Positions 37,741 through 46,327 of a DNA stretch of 64,000 nucleotides are shown here, one piece after another (positions within the stretch are counted from its first letter, which is position 1; each line of letters starts with the position of its first letter). This DNA is from Halalkalibacter suaedae (GTDB lineage Bacteria; Bacillota; Bacilli; Bacillales; Bacillaceae_D). Location: positions 186,001 to 250,000 of the forward strand of contig NZ_JAGKSQ010000002.1 of assembly GCF_017939705.1 (NCBI RefSeq), given 5' to 3'. The notes beneath the pieces are model-generated. The model saw only the letters and a list, made by a program, of their open reading frames with translations, was not told the DNA's origin and made no database searches. A program made the position numbers and the translations under genes.

Positions 37741-37957
37741 AAGAACTTGGGACAAACGTGATTTCACTAAAAAAATTCCAATAATACTAATTGGCCGAGG
37801 GAAACGGCTCCTGAAATAACTATTCTTCGCTTTCCGCGGGAAGCTGGTGCACCTGCTGGGTTCCAGCTTTGATTTTTACATTCCCGTAGGAGTCCAATTT
37901 AGTTTACATTGTTTAGGAATTTATATAGTCACTTTCGTTATGTCCCAGCCTCTTTAT
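37741..37957. repeat. MITE-like intergenic repeat
   Basis: A roughly 217-bp element between convergent genes. Its ends are imperfect inverted repeats (AAGAACTTGGGACAAAC at the left, and AAGAGGCTGGGACATAAC read from the right). It is internally foldable: AATTGG with CCAATT, GCTCCT with AGGAGT, AAGCTGG with CCAGCTT. The core TTCGCTTTCCGCGGGAA and TTCCCGTAGGAGT resembles dispersed intergenic repeats common in Bacillaceae. No ORF is present. As RNA it would form a long hairpin and may act as a bidirectional terminator. Confidence 0.65.
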
Positions 37958-37972
37958 CTAATTTAAAGCTTT

Positions 37973-38653
37973 TTAATACGTTTGGATTTCAAACCCTGCC
38001 CCTTCCAACCATTCTGCATAGACAACTTTGGAAGGTCCAGCAATTCCTCGGTTAAATAGTTCATTTATTAACCACTCTTCGTCCTTATTAATTGAAACTA
38101 GCCCATCTGTAATAATTTCCCCATCTAGAATAAGGAATATAGGAATAACACTTTCGGAGGAAGATATGTTAAGGTCTTGATTTGTTGGTGATTGATATGC
38201 GCTCTTTCTAAGAACGCTAACGGATCCATTCGTTTCGAGAATTCCGTATTCAACCTCTCGCATTGAAAAGACTCCCTTTGCTCGTAAAAGATGAAATAGT
38301 TGATCAAAGTCAATTTTGTTCTTCTTCAATTCCTTATACTGGATATGACCATTTGCAATCACGATCGAAGGCTTTCCCTCTAAAAAGACTCTTGATTTCC
38401 GGAATTTCTGTGTAATGATTTCAATTGTATAGATTAATGCTCCCCACAAAATGACAGCGTAAAGAATATACTGTAATCCGATCTCTTTATCGTAGATTGC
38501 ATTTCCGACTAATTCTCCCAGAACGAGTGCTGAAATGAAGTCAAATGGGGTTAATTGTGTAATTTGATTTTTGCCAAGTACTTTCGTCATGATTAAAAGT
38601 GCAAAAAAACCAACAAGGAGTTCAATGGTTAAGGAGATGAAATTTGTGTTCAC
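37973..38653 (-). CDS. DUF421 (YetF-family) membrane protein
   Basis: A 226-residue protein with the DUF421 plan: three N-terminal TM segments (LVGFFALLIMTKVLGKNQIT ...), then the soluble module with LEGKPSIVIANGHIQYKEL, GVFSMREVEYGILETNGSVS and LDGEIITDGLV. GTG start with AAAGGAG upstream. It forms a two-gene unit with the upstream coiled-coil gene (56-base gap) and flanks the spoVA-type operon. Confidence 0.87.
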   Translation of the reverse strand: MNTNFISLTIELLVGFFALLIMTKVLGKNQITQLTPFDFISALVLGELVGNAIYDKEIGLQYILYAVILWGALIYTIEIITQKFRKSRVFLEGKPSIVIANGHIQYKELKKNKIDFDQLFHLLRAKGVFSMREVEYGILETNGSVSVLRKSAYQSPTNQDLNISSSESVIPIFLILDGEIITDGLVSINKDEEWLINELFNRGIAGPSKVVYAEWLEGAGFEIQTY

Positions 38654-38709
38654 AAGTGTAACTCCTTTATCAAGGATCTTGTTGGTAGTTTGTGCGTGGA
38701 AAGGGGAAC

Positions 38710-39231
38710 TTATGTAGCAGAGTTAATTTCCCTGAGCCAATGATCCATTTGTGAGGCTAAGCTTTTAGAAGAGAGATGAAGCTTGCCTAGTTCACTTGTG
38801 ATGTCCTGCGATTGCCCACGAAAAATGGTTTTAAATTGCCCATTCTTATTAAGCCAATGTTCCTCAACATAATCCTGATATGAATCCCAGAATTGCTTTA
38901 TGAGTAGTGCTTTGTTAGCTGGGAAAAGTTCTGCTAATTCTCTGTCATTTATTCCAGAAGAGAGTGGCAAATTGCTGATTGCTCTAGGATAAATATCAGA
39001 TTTTTGTTTAGCGACTACTTCCCGAACATCATACATTAAAAGCAAAAGATGTGCTTTCTTTTCTTCCATTAATTCGTTATGAATTTTATTTTCGATTTTA
39101 ACAAATCGATTATTTGTTGATGATATAAAACGGTTCATTGACTTTTGCATTCGTAGCAATATCAAGACAATCCAAATAAGGAACACAACAGTTAAAATCG
39201 CTAAAATGAAATACGTGCTATTAGTAGGCAA
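38710..39231 (-). CDS. Membrane-anchored coiled-coil-like protein, unknown
   Basis: About 173 residues. One TM near the N-terminus (FILAILTVVFLIWIVLILL), then a charged helical region (QKSMNRFISSTNNRFVKIEN) and a soluble remainder without recognised motifs. A TTG start at 39231 is preferred because GGGAGGA is then at normal spacing; the ATG at 39246 would touch a weaker GGAG. It is divergent from the spoVA-type operon and upstream of a DUF421 gene on the same strand. Confidence 0.6.
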   Translation of the reverse strand: MPTNSTYFILAILTVVFLIWIVLILLRMQKSMNRFISSTNNRFVKIENKIHNELMEEKKAHLLLLMYDVREVVAKQKSDIYPRAISNLPLSSGINDRELAELFPANKALLIKQFWDSYQDYVEEHWLNKNGQFKTIFRGQSQDITSELGKLHLSSKSLASQMDHWLREINSAT

Positions 39232-39297
39232 AGTAATTCCTCCCATTCTCCATTAAGTTTAGCATACTCTTTTTCCGTTGTTTCAATAAATTCCCTC

Positions 39298-39327
39298 TAA
39301 TAATTTCATCTCGTCGTCAACATGATA
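39298..39327 (+). promoter_or_regulatory. Candidate sigma-G promoter of the spoVA-type operon
   Basis: TAATA (39298-39302), 18-base spacer, CATGATA (39321-39327). The -10 box fits the forespore sigma-G pattern (CATNNTA) and the -35 box fits except for its first base. Forespore expression is what a spoVA-type operon needs. Confidence 0.4.
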
Positions 39328-39359
39328 TAGGTGTAAGTGAAATTTTGGGAGGATTACTC

Positions 39360-39563
39360 ATGACTGTAGCAGCAAAAATGAAGCAAACAATCGCAGGTTT
39401 AAAAAGTGCTCAAGCTAGCTTAGAAACATTTGCACTTGAAACGGAAAACCAGCAAGCCAAAACATTGTATCAGCAAATGGCAACTCAAACGCAGACAGTT
39501 ATTGACGGCTTAACACCTAGAATGCAACAAGTTGAAGAAGAAGAGCCTCAGTATAAGAATTAA
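39360..39563 (+). CDS. DUF1657 protein
   Basis: A 67-residue helical-hairpin protein: TVAAKMKQTIAGLKSAQASL and ETFALETENQQAKTLYQQM match DUF1657. Family genes are found mostly in spore-formers next to spoVA2mob-type genes; their role is unknown. ATG 39360 follows GGGAGGATT at good spacing. First gene of the seven-gene operon; the related copy is at 41928. Confidence 0.9.
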   Translation: MTVAAKMKQTIAGLKSAQASLETFALETENQQAKTLYQQMATQTQTVIDGLTPRMQQVEEEEPQYKN

Positions 39564-39634
39564 TTTTTTGACGATTGACACGGGTCTTGATTGATTCGTG
39601 TCAAACTCATACATATAGAAAAGGAGTGACGAAA

Positions 39635-40066
39635 ATGAAAGCATTCGTATTAACCATAGTTTGTGGAATACTGTTTGTAACGGGTTGTCAAATGGAACCC
39701 ACAAAAGATATAAAACCGTTGCAATTATCAAATGAAGTCCTTATTAATCAAGAACAAGCAGATGAAGCGAAGCAAATTGTGTTATCAATGGAGGAAGTCG
39801 TTGAAATTAAAGGCGTCGCTGTAAAGGATGCGATTTATCTTGCACCAAGAGTAAAGCATTTTGATCGGTTTCGATTAAATGAAATTAGAAAATCGAGCCA
39901 CCAAGCTGTAAAGAAAAAATATCCAAATGCCTCAGTACATGTTTCAACAGATCAGAAGATTTTTATGGAGTTAGAAAAATTGGAACAAGCATTAAAGAAT
40001 CGATCAATTAGTGAGAAAAGGCTAGAGAATAAACTAACAGAACTAGAGGACATGATGAAAGGATAA
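39635..40066 (+). CDS. YhcN/YlaJ-family sporulation lipoprotein
   Basis: A 143-residue lipoprotein: signal peptide with lipobox FVTGC, then a YhcN/YlaJ-type domain (VLSMEEVVEIKGVAVKDAIYL, KKYPNASVHVSTDQKIFMEL) and a charged helical end. Such lipoproteins sit in the spore inner membrane and influence germination. ATG 39635 with AAGGAGTGA upstream; a longer frame lacks a site. Second gene of the spoVA-type operon. Confidence 0.88.
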   Translation: MKAFVLTIVCGILFVTGCQMEPTKDIKPLQLSNEVLINQEQADEAKQIVLSMEEVVEIKGVAVKDAIYLAPRVKHFDRFRLNEIRKSSHQAVKKKYPNASVHVSTDQKIFMELEKLEQALKNRSISEKRLENKLTELEDMMKG

Positions 40067-40075
40067 GGTGATCTG

Positions 40076-40555
40076 ATGTCTACGAGTAAAAAGAAAAATG
40101 TTACACCAGCACAAGAGAAATATCAGCAATTAGCCAAAAAACATGAGAAGCAAAGGCCTGTAGGAAAGAACTGTTTAAAAGCATTTTTAATTGGTGGAAC
40201 CATTTGTTTAATTGGTCAATGCATTCATGTCTTTTATTATACGTTTTTTGATTTTACTCAACGAACAGCTGGTGATCCGACTGTCGCTACACTCATTTTT
40301 ATCTCTGTATTACTAACTGGTTTTGGTGTGTATGACCGCTTTGCTCAGTTTGCAGGAGCGGGAACGGCTGTTCCTGTTACAGGGTTTGCAAACTCAGTCG
40401 CTTCTGCAGCAATCGAACATCGAACAGAGGGGTATGTTCTTGGAGTCGGTGGAAAAATCTTTAAACTTGCTGGCTCGGTTATCGTTTTCGGTACTGTTGC
40501 AGCATTTGTCATCGCCTTAATTAAATCGATATTCTTAAAGTTAGGTGGGATGTAA
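40076..40555 (+). CDS. spoVAC: Stage V sporulation protein AC
   Basis: A 159-residue membrane protein with about four hydrophobic segments. KNCLKAFLIGGTICLIGQCI and AGAGTAVPVTGFANSVASAAIEH (in two parts) are SpoVAC hallmarks. SpoVAC forms part of the channel that moves dipicolinic acid into the spore and out during germination; it is also described as mechanosensitive. Third gene of the operon. Confidence 0.94.
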   Translation: MSTSKKKNVTPAQEKYQQLAKKHEKQRPVGKNCLKAFLIGGTICLIGQCIHVFYYTFFDFTQRTAGDPTVATLIFISVLLTGFGVYDRFAQFAGAGTAVPVTGFANSVASAAIEHRTEGYVLGVGGKIFKLAGSVIVFGTVAAFVIALIKSIFLKLGGM

Positions 40556-40556
40556 A

Positions 40557-41570
40557 ATGATCCAAGGTCAACAAACATGGATTTATGAAAATAATCCGGT
40601 GATTATTTCGACTGGAACCATTGGTGGGCCTTTTGAAGGTAATGGTAACCTAGCAGATGATTTTGACATCTTACATGATGATTTATGGCTAGGACAAGAT
40701 TCTTATGAAAAGGCTCAAAAGGTATTATTAGAGGAATCGATTACAAAAGCAATTGAAAAAGCAGAGTTACAAAATTCCGACATTCAATTTATGTTTGCTG
40801 GAGATTTAATTAATCAGATTACTCCTTCAAGCTTCGCTGGTCGAACATTAGCAATTCCTTATATGGGTTTGTTTGGGGCATGTTCGACTTCGATGGAGGG
40901 ACTTGCCCTTGGTTCCTATATTGTAAATTCTAACGGAGCCGATCGTATTGTGACAGCTGCATCGAGTCATAATGCAGCTACCGAAAAACAATTTCGTTAT
41001 CCAACAGAGTACGGAGGACAAAAGCCTCCAACAGCCCAATGGACCGTAACCGCTTCGGGGGCGGCGGTTGTATCTTCTAAAGGAGAAGGTCCGATTGTTA
41101 CCTCAGCTACGATCGGAAAAGTGGTTGATATGGGTCTTTCTGATCCTTTTAATATGGGTGGGGCTATGGCTCCTGCTGCGGCTGATACCATTTTGGCTCA
41201 TTTTCGTGATCGAAACTTGCCTGCGGATCACTATGATTTGATTGCTTCAGGAGATCTCGGTGAAATTGGTCTACCCATTGCTAAAGAATTACTGAAAGAA
41301 AAAGGATTGGATATTGCAGAAGAAACCTTCCAGGATTGTGGATTAATGATTTATCGAGAAGGACAACCTGTTTTTTCCGGTGCAAGTGGTCCGGGTTGTT
41401 CAGCTTCGGTCACTTATGGGCATTTATTGAATCGAATTAAAAAAGGTGAATTAAAACGAATATTAGTTGTTGCAACAGGTGCATTATTATCACCGTTATC
41501 GTTTCAACAGAAGGAAACAATTCCGTGTATCGCCCACGCGGTTTCAATTGAAGCTGGAGGTGTGAAATGA
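40557..41570 (+). CDS. spoVAD: Stage V sporulation protein AD
   Basis: A 337-residue thiolase-fold protein that binds dipicolinic acid on the inner membrane: [19 protein letters not shown], the [15 protein letters not shown] active-Cys-like region and [19 protein letters not shown] 40557 (AGGTGGGA upstream) is used rather than the GTG inside spoVAC. Its stop overlaps the next start (ATGA). SpoVAD needs SpoVAC/AE neighbours, both present. Confidence 0.95.
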   Translation: MIQGQQTWIYENNPVIISTGTIGGPFEGNGNLADDFDILHDDLWLGQDSYEKAQKVLLEESITKAIEKAELQNSDIQFMFAGDLINQITPSSFAGRTLAIPYMGLFGACSTSMEGLALGSYIVNSNGADRIVTAASSHNAATEKQFRYPTEYGGQKPPTAQWTVTASGAAVVSSKGEGPIVTSATIGKVVDMGLSDPFNMGGAMAPAAADTILAHFRDRNLPADHYDLIASGDLGEIGLPIAKELLKEKGLDIAEETFQDCGLMIYREGQPVFSGASGPGCSASVTYGHLLNRIKKGELKRILVVATGALLSPLSFQQKETIPCIAHAVSIEAGGVK

Positions 41571-41917
41571 TTTTTCTTTCAGCATTTATCGTAGGTGGGT
41601 TAATTTGTGTAATTGGTCAAATTTTAATGGATGTGGTTAAGCTCACCCCAGCACATACAATGAGCACACTTGTGGTAGCTGGAGCTGTTTTAGATGGCTT
41701 AGGGTTGTATGAGCCATTAATTGATTTTGCTGGTGCAGGGGCAACGGTACCTATTACGAGCTTCGGAAACTCACTTGTACATGGTGCGATGGCTGAGGCA
41801 GAGGCTAGTGGAATCATTGGTGTATTGACTGGTATTTTTGAAGTTACGAGTGCCGGGATTTCTGCAGCGATTATCTTTGGGTTCTTCGCATCACTCGTTT
41901 TTAAACCAAAAGGATAG
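41567..41917 (+). CDS. spoVAE: Stage V sporulation protein AE (AEb type)
   Basis: A 116-residue membrane protein with three or four hydrophobic segments; [16 protein letters not shown] and [20 protein letters not shown] match SpoVAEb. The AGAG-VPITxFGNS motif is shared with SpoVAC, showing common descent. Overlaps spoVAD by 4 bases. Completes the minimal SpoVAC-AD-AEb channel set. Confidence 0.94.
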   Translation: MIFLSAFIVGGLICVIGQILMDVVKLTPAHTMSTLVVAGAVLDGLGLYEPLIDFAGAGATVPITSFGNSLVHGAMAEAEASGIIGVLTGIFEVTSAGISAAIIFGFFASLVFKPKG

Positions 41918-41927
41918 GAATGATGAT

Positions 41928-42134
41928 ATGACTGTTGGTAGTAAGGTCCAAAGCACATTAATCTCTCTTCAATCAATTGAAGCAACATTATCCTCACTTG
42001 CCCTAAAAACAAAAGAGGAAGAGGCGAGTGCAGCATTCCACCAGGGTGCATTAAAGGTAAGGACGATCATTCAAGAGGTAGAGAAACGCAAGGGAGAAAT
42101 AGAATTTCAAGAGCCACAATATCAACCACAGTAG
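41928..42134 (+). CDS. DUF1657 protein (second copy)
   Basis: A 68-residue protein with the DUF1657 pattern (TVGSKVQSTLISLQSIEATL, SSLALKTKEEEASAAF) and the same QEPQYQP-type end as the first copy (EEPQYKN). ATG 41928 is used; the frame upstream of it only overlaps spoVAE. Sixth-position partner in the operon. Confidence 0.88.
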   Translation: MTVGSKVQSTLISLQSIEATLSSLALKTKEEEASAAFHQGALKVRTIIQEVEKRKGEIEFQEPQYQPQ

Positions 42135-42148
42135 AAAGGAGGGAATTT

Positions 42149-43009
42149 ATGGAAGGGTGGATTGAAGTCGCATTAAGAAGTTTTGTTGGCTTTGTCTTGT
42201 TGATCGCTATTGGGAGGCTTTTAATTAGAAAACCTATCGGTGAAGCCTCACAATTAGAATTTGGATTGATGGCTGCGATTGCAGTTATTCTAGCTGTAGG
42301 TTCTTTTTCGCTCTCAATTCCCATTACCTATTTTCTAATTGCGATCACGATCTGGGCAGGGGGATCATTATTAATCAATATTTTAAGTGTCAAGAGTACG
42401 ATGTTTCGTAATGGAATTTATGGAAAGGGAATTCCGATCATGAAAGATGGAAAAATTCTTGAGGATAATATGAAAAAACAACATCTAACGACAGATGAGC
42501 TCCTTCGTAAATTAAGAACAAAACAGGTGTTTCAATTCGCTGATGTTGAATTCGCAATTCTTGAAGGAAATGGTGAATTGAATGTTCTTGTAAAGAAAGA
42601 GCAACAACCAATTACGTCTAAGTTGTTACATCAAAGGGTACCACCAATTAAGGAACCTGAAACGGTAATCACGGATGGAAAAATATTACACGAGCCTTTA
42701 GCTACGAGGGGGCTTAATCAAGAGTGGTTAAAAACCGAGCTTGAGAAAATGAACGCAATTGTGGAAAATGTCTTTTTAGCCCAAATCGATGAATACGGAC
42801 AGTTAGCAATCGATTTATTTGATGATGTTCTTCAAGTTCCTAAACCAACTGAATTGCCCATGCTTGAAACTAGTATGAAACAAGTGCAAGCAGACTTAGA
42901 AACATTCGTTTTAGACACAGAAAATCCACAAGCTAAGAAAACATATCAATGGTGTGCTGATCAAATGAAGGAAGTATACAAATCGGTATCACCTTACACT
43001 CAAAAATAG
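42149..43009 (+). CDS. DUF421-DUF1657 fusion membrane protein
   Basis: A 286-residue protein, longer than the other DUF421 proteins here. Residues about 1-225: three TM segments and the YetF-type module (GKGIPIMKDGKILEDNMKK, FADVEFAILEGNGELNVLVK). Residues about 230-286 (SMKQVQADLETFVLDTENPQ, KKTYQWCADQMKE) repeat the DUF1657 pattern of the two small operon genes. This two-domain protein is a diagnostic member of spoVA2mob-type operons. AAAGGAGGG ribosome site. Confidence 0.9.
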   Translation: MEGWIEVALRSFVGFVLLIAIGRLLIRKPIGEASQLEFGLMAAIAVILAVGSFSLSIPITYFLIAITIWAGGSLLINILSVKSTMFRNGIYGKGIPIMKDGKILEDNMKKQHLTTDELLRKLRTKQVFQFADVEFAILEGNGELNVLVKKEQQPITSKLLHQRVPPIKEPETVITDGKILHEPLATRGLNQEWLKTELEKMNAIVENVFLAQIDEYGQLAIDLFDDVLQVPKPTELPMLETSMKQVQADLETFVLDTENPQAKKTYQWCADQMKEVYKSVSPYTQK

Positions 43010-43024
43010 ATTAACTAAATTGGT

Positions 43025-43062
43025 AATCCCTCTGTTAAAGATAGCTAGCAGTGGGATTTATT
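43025..43062 (+). terminator. Terminator of the spoVA-type operon
   Basis: AATCCCTCTG (43025-43034) pairs with CAGTGGGATT (43049-43058), followed by a T-rich stretch; it may also serve the opposing DUF421 gene. Confidence 0.65.
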
Positions 43063-43069
43063 TATTGAA

Positions 43070-43786
43070 TCAATGTTCAAGCTCCTCAAGTTTACTTAAT
43101 TGATTTGTGTATGCAAGATGTAATTCATTTTGATCATTAATCGTACATAAAAAGATTTCCTCAATTCTAATAATCCCTTTGTCTAAAAGTTTTTTTCGAA
43201 CTGTCTCTTCTGTTAAGTTTAGGTGGGATAGGACAGTATTGTCTATCTTTCCTTCAATAATCAACGGATAAGCTAAACCAGTGTTCCATTTTTTTAGACC
43301 AAGATCTTCAATCGTCGGGGTTGTTTTCTCCGGCTTTTTTTTGACACTTATTTTCCCACTTGCCTCGATAATAGCTAATTCGACATCCGCTATGTTGAAA
43401 ATATTTTTTTGACGAAGCAATTGTAAAACATTATCAATTGAGTATTGAACTGATCTTAAATTATCGACAAGAATTTCACCATTTTTAATCACTTCAATTG
43501 GTTTAAATGTGACTAATTTTCCAAATACCCGTTTTTTTATTATTAATAACCCGATCAATTTCTGGAAAAGACCGATAAAAACAATCGCGAATGCTGTGTA
43601 AACGTGGTTGACGCTAGGATCTGCAATATCGGCACCGGTCACAGAGGCTAATGTAATGATAACGAGAAAATCGAAAATAGGCATTTCACCGACAACACGT
43701 CTGCCCATAAATAGGGTAATTCCAAGTAGTAACGGCAAAATCGAAATGATTCGTCCGAAAATATTGAGTAGATCATGGACTTCCAC
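43070..43786 (-). CDS. DUF421 (YetF-family) membrane protein
   Basis: A 238-residue DUF421 protein: three TM segments at the N-terminus (IISILPLLLGITLFMGRRV) followed by TFKPIEVIKNGEILVDNLRS, NIFNIADVELAIIEASGKIS and LIIEGKIDNTVL. GTG start with AGGAGG upstream. It is convergent with the spoVA-type operon, so DUF421 genes border the operon on both sides. Confidence 0.87.
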   Translation of the reverse strand: MEVHDLLNIFGRIISILPLLLGITLFMGRRVVGEMPIFDFLVIITLASVTGADIADPSVNHVYTAFAIVFIGLFQKLIGLLIIKKRVFGKLVTFKPIEVIKNGEILVDNLRSVQYSIDNVLQLLRQKNIFNIADVELAIIEASGKISVKKKPEKTTPTIEDLGLKKWNTGLAYPLIIEGKIDNTVLSHLNLTEETVRKKLLDKGIIRIEEIFLCTINDQNELHLAYTNQLSKLEELEH

Positions 43787-43847
43787 AAGAAAACCTCCTG
43801 TCCTAGTTAGTCTTCTTCTTTTTCTACATTTCTAAACAAATGAACTG

Positions 43848-43875
43848 TCATATCATTGGTTGTCCTGCATAGACT
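43848..43875 (+). promoter_or_regulatory. Candidate sigma-E promoter of dacB
   Basis: TCATATC (43848-43854) and CATAGACT (43868-43875) resemble the sigma-E -35 and -10 boxes, with a 13-base spacer that is about one base short. dacB of B. subtilis is sigma-E dependent. Confidence 0.4.
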
Positions 43876-43961
43876 TGGCTAATAAGAGCACGAATTGGAC
43901 ATGGCACTAAAGAAAAAAGTGCTAATGTAGACACTATATTAAGGACAGGACGGGGATTGGA

Positions 43962-45107
43962 ATGAGGAAAAAGTGGGCACTTATTTCATTAGTACTTTTA
44001 TTTCTATGGCCTATGTTTCAACCGGTAGCAAAAGCTGATTATCGCCATGTTTCAGCTCAAGGAGCTATTTTAATGGAACAGGAATCAGGAAGAATTCTCT
44101 TTGCTAAAAATGCAGATCAACCAATGAGGATTGCTAGCATAACGAAGATCATGACAGCTTTGCTAGCGATCGAATCAGGGAAAATGGATGAAATGGTCGA
44201 GATCAGCACTAGAGCAGAAGGGACCGAGGGATCATCCATTTATTTACGAGCAGGAGAAAAGATGAAACTAGAGGATCTAGTATACGGGCTCATGCTTAGA
44301 AGTGGAAATGATTCGGCTGTCGCTATTGCAGAGCATGTAGGTGGTAGTTTGGAAGGCTTTGTTTACATGATGAATGAAAAAGCAAAGCAACTAGGTATGC
44401 TCAATACGATGTTTCAAAATCCTCATGGTCTAGATGATCATGAAGATCATTTTTCAACTGCACATGATATGGCTCTTCTAACTCAATATGCAATGAATTA
44501 TGAAGATTATCAAACAATTGTATCTACTAAGAGTCATAGAGTAGAAGGAGATCAAACACGTGTATGGGGGAATAAAAATCGACTTTTAACAGAGCTATAT
44601 AAGTATTCGACCGGTGGGAAGACTGGTTATACAAAGCGTGCCAAACGCACACTCGTTTCTACAGCTTCTAAGGAGGGGAATGATTATATTGTTGTCACAC
44701 TCAATGCCCCTAGTGATTGGCACGATCATATGAATTTATTTAACTGGGCTTTCGAGACATATAAAGTAGAAACACTGGTAGAACAAGGGATTATTGACAA
44801 TATCGAGGATGAATATTACAAAGATCATGTATATGCTCCATATGCTTTTGATTATCCACTTTCAGCAGCGGAAAGAAAAGCTCTTAAAGTGGAAATGAGC
44901 CTATATGAACCACCCACATCAGAAAGAGCCGATGATTTTGTGCCCCCGCAACCTGTAGGTAAAGTGGAGCTTAAGGTCTATGACGATGTCATAGGGGAGG
45001 TTCCGTTGCTATATGATCCACCTGTTATTGAAGAAAAGAAAGGTTTATGGACACGTTTCTTAGAAATTTTTTCTTTTACTATCGGAGTGAGACCAGATGA
45101 TAAATAA
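43962..45107 (+). CDS. dacB: Sporulation D-alanyl-D-alanine carboxypeptidase (PBP5*)
   Basis: Trims stem peptides and lowers cross-linking in the spore cortex. 381 residues with a signal peptide (cleavage near AKA-DYRHV), the serine-peptidase triad SITK (SxxK), SGN and KTG in TGGKTGYTKRAKRT, and a C-terminal extension with an amphipathic membrane anchor (GLWTRFLEIFSFTIG). The order dacB-spmA-spmB is as in B. subtilis; dacB overlaps spmA by 11 bases. Confidence 0.95.
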   Translation: MRKKWALISLVLLFLWPMFQPVAKADYRHVSAQGAILMEQESGRILFAKNADQPMRIASITKIMTALLAIESGKMDEMVEISTRAEGTEGSSIYLRAGEKMKLEDLVYGLMLRSGNDSAVAIAEHVGGSLEGFVYMMNEKAKQLGMLNTMFQNPHGLDDHEDHFSTAHDMALLTQYAMNYEDYQTIVSTKSHRVEGDQTRVWGNKNRLLTELYKYSTGGKTGYTKRAKRTLVSTASKEGNDYIVVTLNAPSDWHDHMNLFNWAFETYKVETLVEQGIIDNIEDEYYKDHVYAPYAFDYPLSAAERKALKVEMSLYEPPTSERADDFVPPQPVGKVELKVYDDVIGEVPLLYDPPVIEEKKGLWTRFLEIFSFTIGVRPDDK

Positions 45108-45690
45108 AATCTGGATGTCCATGCTTGTTATTGGTATTGTTTTCGCAGCGATTAATGGCAGGATGGAAGAGGTTAATGAGGCAATTTTCTCGGGTGCACA
45201 GGAAGCGGTAACAATCTGTTTAGGTTTAATTAGTATACTTGTATTTTGGTTAGGACTAATGCGAATTGCCCAAGTGGCAGGACTATTAAAGTCGTTAGCT
45301 CGAGTAATGGAACCACTAGTAAAAAGGATTTTCCCTGAGGTTCCTCCTAATCATCCTGCAATGGGTTATATCTTATCTAACATGACCGCCAACTTATTTG
45401 GTCTTGGGAATGCAGCGACACCAATGGGTATAAAAGCAATGCAGCAGTTAAAAGAGTTAAATGAAGGAAGAGATTATGCGAGTCGATCGATGATCACATT
45501 GCTTGCTATTAATACTGCAAGTATAACGTTAATTCCGACTACAGTCATCTCCATTCGAATGAGCTACGGGTCTGTTTCTCCTACAGAGATTGTTGGAACA
45601 ACCCTTGTGGCAACGACATGTTCGACACTTGGTGCGATACTGATTGATCGCTACTTTTATTATAGAAGGCTAAGAAAGGGGCGAGTGTAA
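45097..45690 (+). CDS. spmA: Spore maturation protein A
   Basis: A 197-residue membrane protein with nucleoside-recognition (Gate) features: ISILVFWLGLMRIAQVAG and MGYILSNMTANLFGLGNAAT, MGIKAMQQL. SpmA and SpmB act with DacB in spore core dehydration and heat resistance. It overlaps dacB and abuts spmB. Confidence 0.95.
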   Translation: MINKIWMSMLVIGIVFAAINGRMEEVNEAIFSGAQEAVTICLGLISILVFWLGLMRIAQVAGLLKSLARVMEPLVKRIFPEVPPNHPAMGYILSNMTANLFGLGNAATPMGIKAMQQLKELNEGRDYASRSMITLLAINTASITLIPTTVISIRMSYGSVSPTEIVGTTLVATTCSTLGAILIDRYFYYRRLRKGRV

Positions 45691-46224
45691 ATGGAGTGGA
45701 TCACTGTTGTTTCTATTTGGTTCATTCCGGTTTTAATTGCCTTTGTTCTTATGTATGGAACGTATAAGCAAGTACCTACGTATGAGACCTTTGTCGAGGG
45801 TGCCAAAGAAGGGTTTGACATGGCGATTTCTATTATTCCCTATTTAGTAGGAATGCTTGTCGCTATCTCTGTATTTCGTGCCTCTGGAGCAATGGATTTT
45901 ATTATTGAGTTCCTAAAACCAGCCTTACAAGCAATTGGGGTACCTTCTGAGATCGTTCCGTTAGCGTTGATCCGTCCGATTTCGGGAAATGGTGCACTAG
46001 GTATGACATCAGACTTAATTGCCACATTTGGTCCAGATTCATTCATTGGAAGATTAGCCTCGACAATGCAAGGGAGTACGGATACGACCTTTTATGTTCT
46101 AACAGTCTATTTTGGAGCTGTTGGGATCAAGAAAATGGGTGATGCATTAAAGGTAGGATTGTTAGCTGATTTAGTGGGAATCGTTGCTTCAATATTAATC
46201 GTTTCATATGTGTTCGGGATGTAA
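45691..46224 (+). CDS. spmB: Spore maturation protein B
   Basis: A 177-residue membrane protein: FVEGAKEGFDMAISIIPYLV, LIRPISGNGALGMTSDLI and MQGSTDTTFYVLTVYFGAVG are the conserved SpmB/Gate-domain motifs. It starts at the base after the spmA stop. It works with SpmA in core dehydration. Confidence 0.95.
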   Translation: MEWITVVSIWFIPVLIAFVLMYGTYKQVPTYETFVEGAKEGFDMAISIIPYLVGMLVAISVFRASGAMDFIIEFLKPALQAIGVPSEIVPLALIRPISGNGALGMTSDLIATFGPDSFIGRLASTMQGSTDTTFYVLTVYFGAVGIKKMGDALKVGLLADLVGIVASILIVSYVFGM

Positions 46225-46253
46225 GGACGGGTTATATACCTGTTCTTTTTTTT
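46224..46253 (+). terminator. Terminator of dacB-spmA-spmB
   Basis: AGGACGGGT (46224-46232) pairs with ACCTGTTCT (46238-46246) around a 5-base loop, followed by TTTTTTT. Confidence 0.8.
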
Positions 46254-46327
46254 GCTTATGAAACAACCATCGTAATAACTTGTGAATTTATTTTCTGAAG
46301 AGTATGATGGTACATGAGGTGAACATG

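Noticed and set aside
37741-37957. Small RNA gene or insertion sequence remnant
   Set aside because: No promoter with a terminator around a defined transcript and no transposase fragment; a foldable intergenic repeat fits better.
41617-42051. Minus-strand frame of 144 codons inside spoVAE and DUF1657 genes
   Set aside because: Antisense to two well supported genes, with no ribosome site or recognisable protein.
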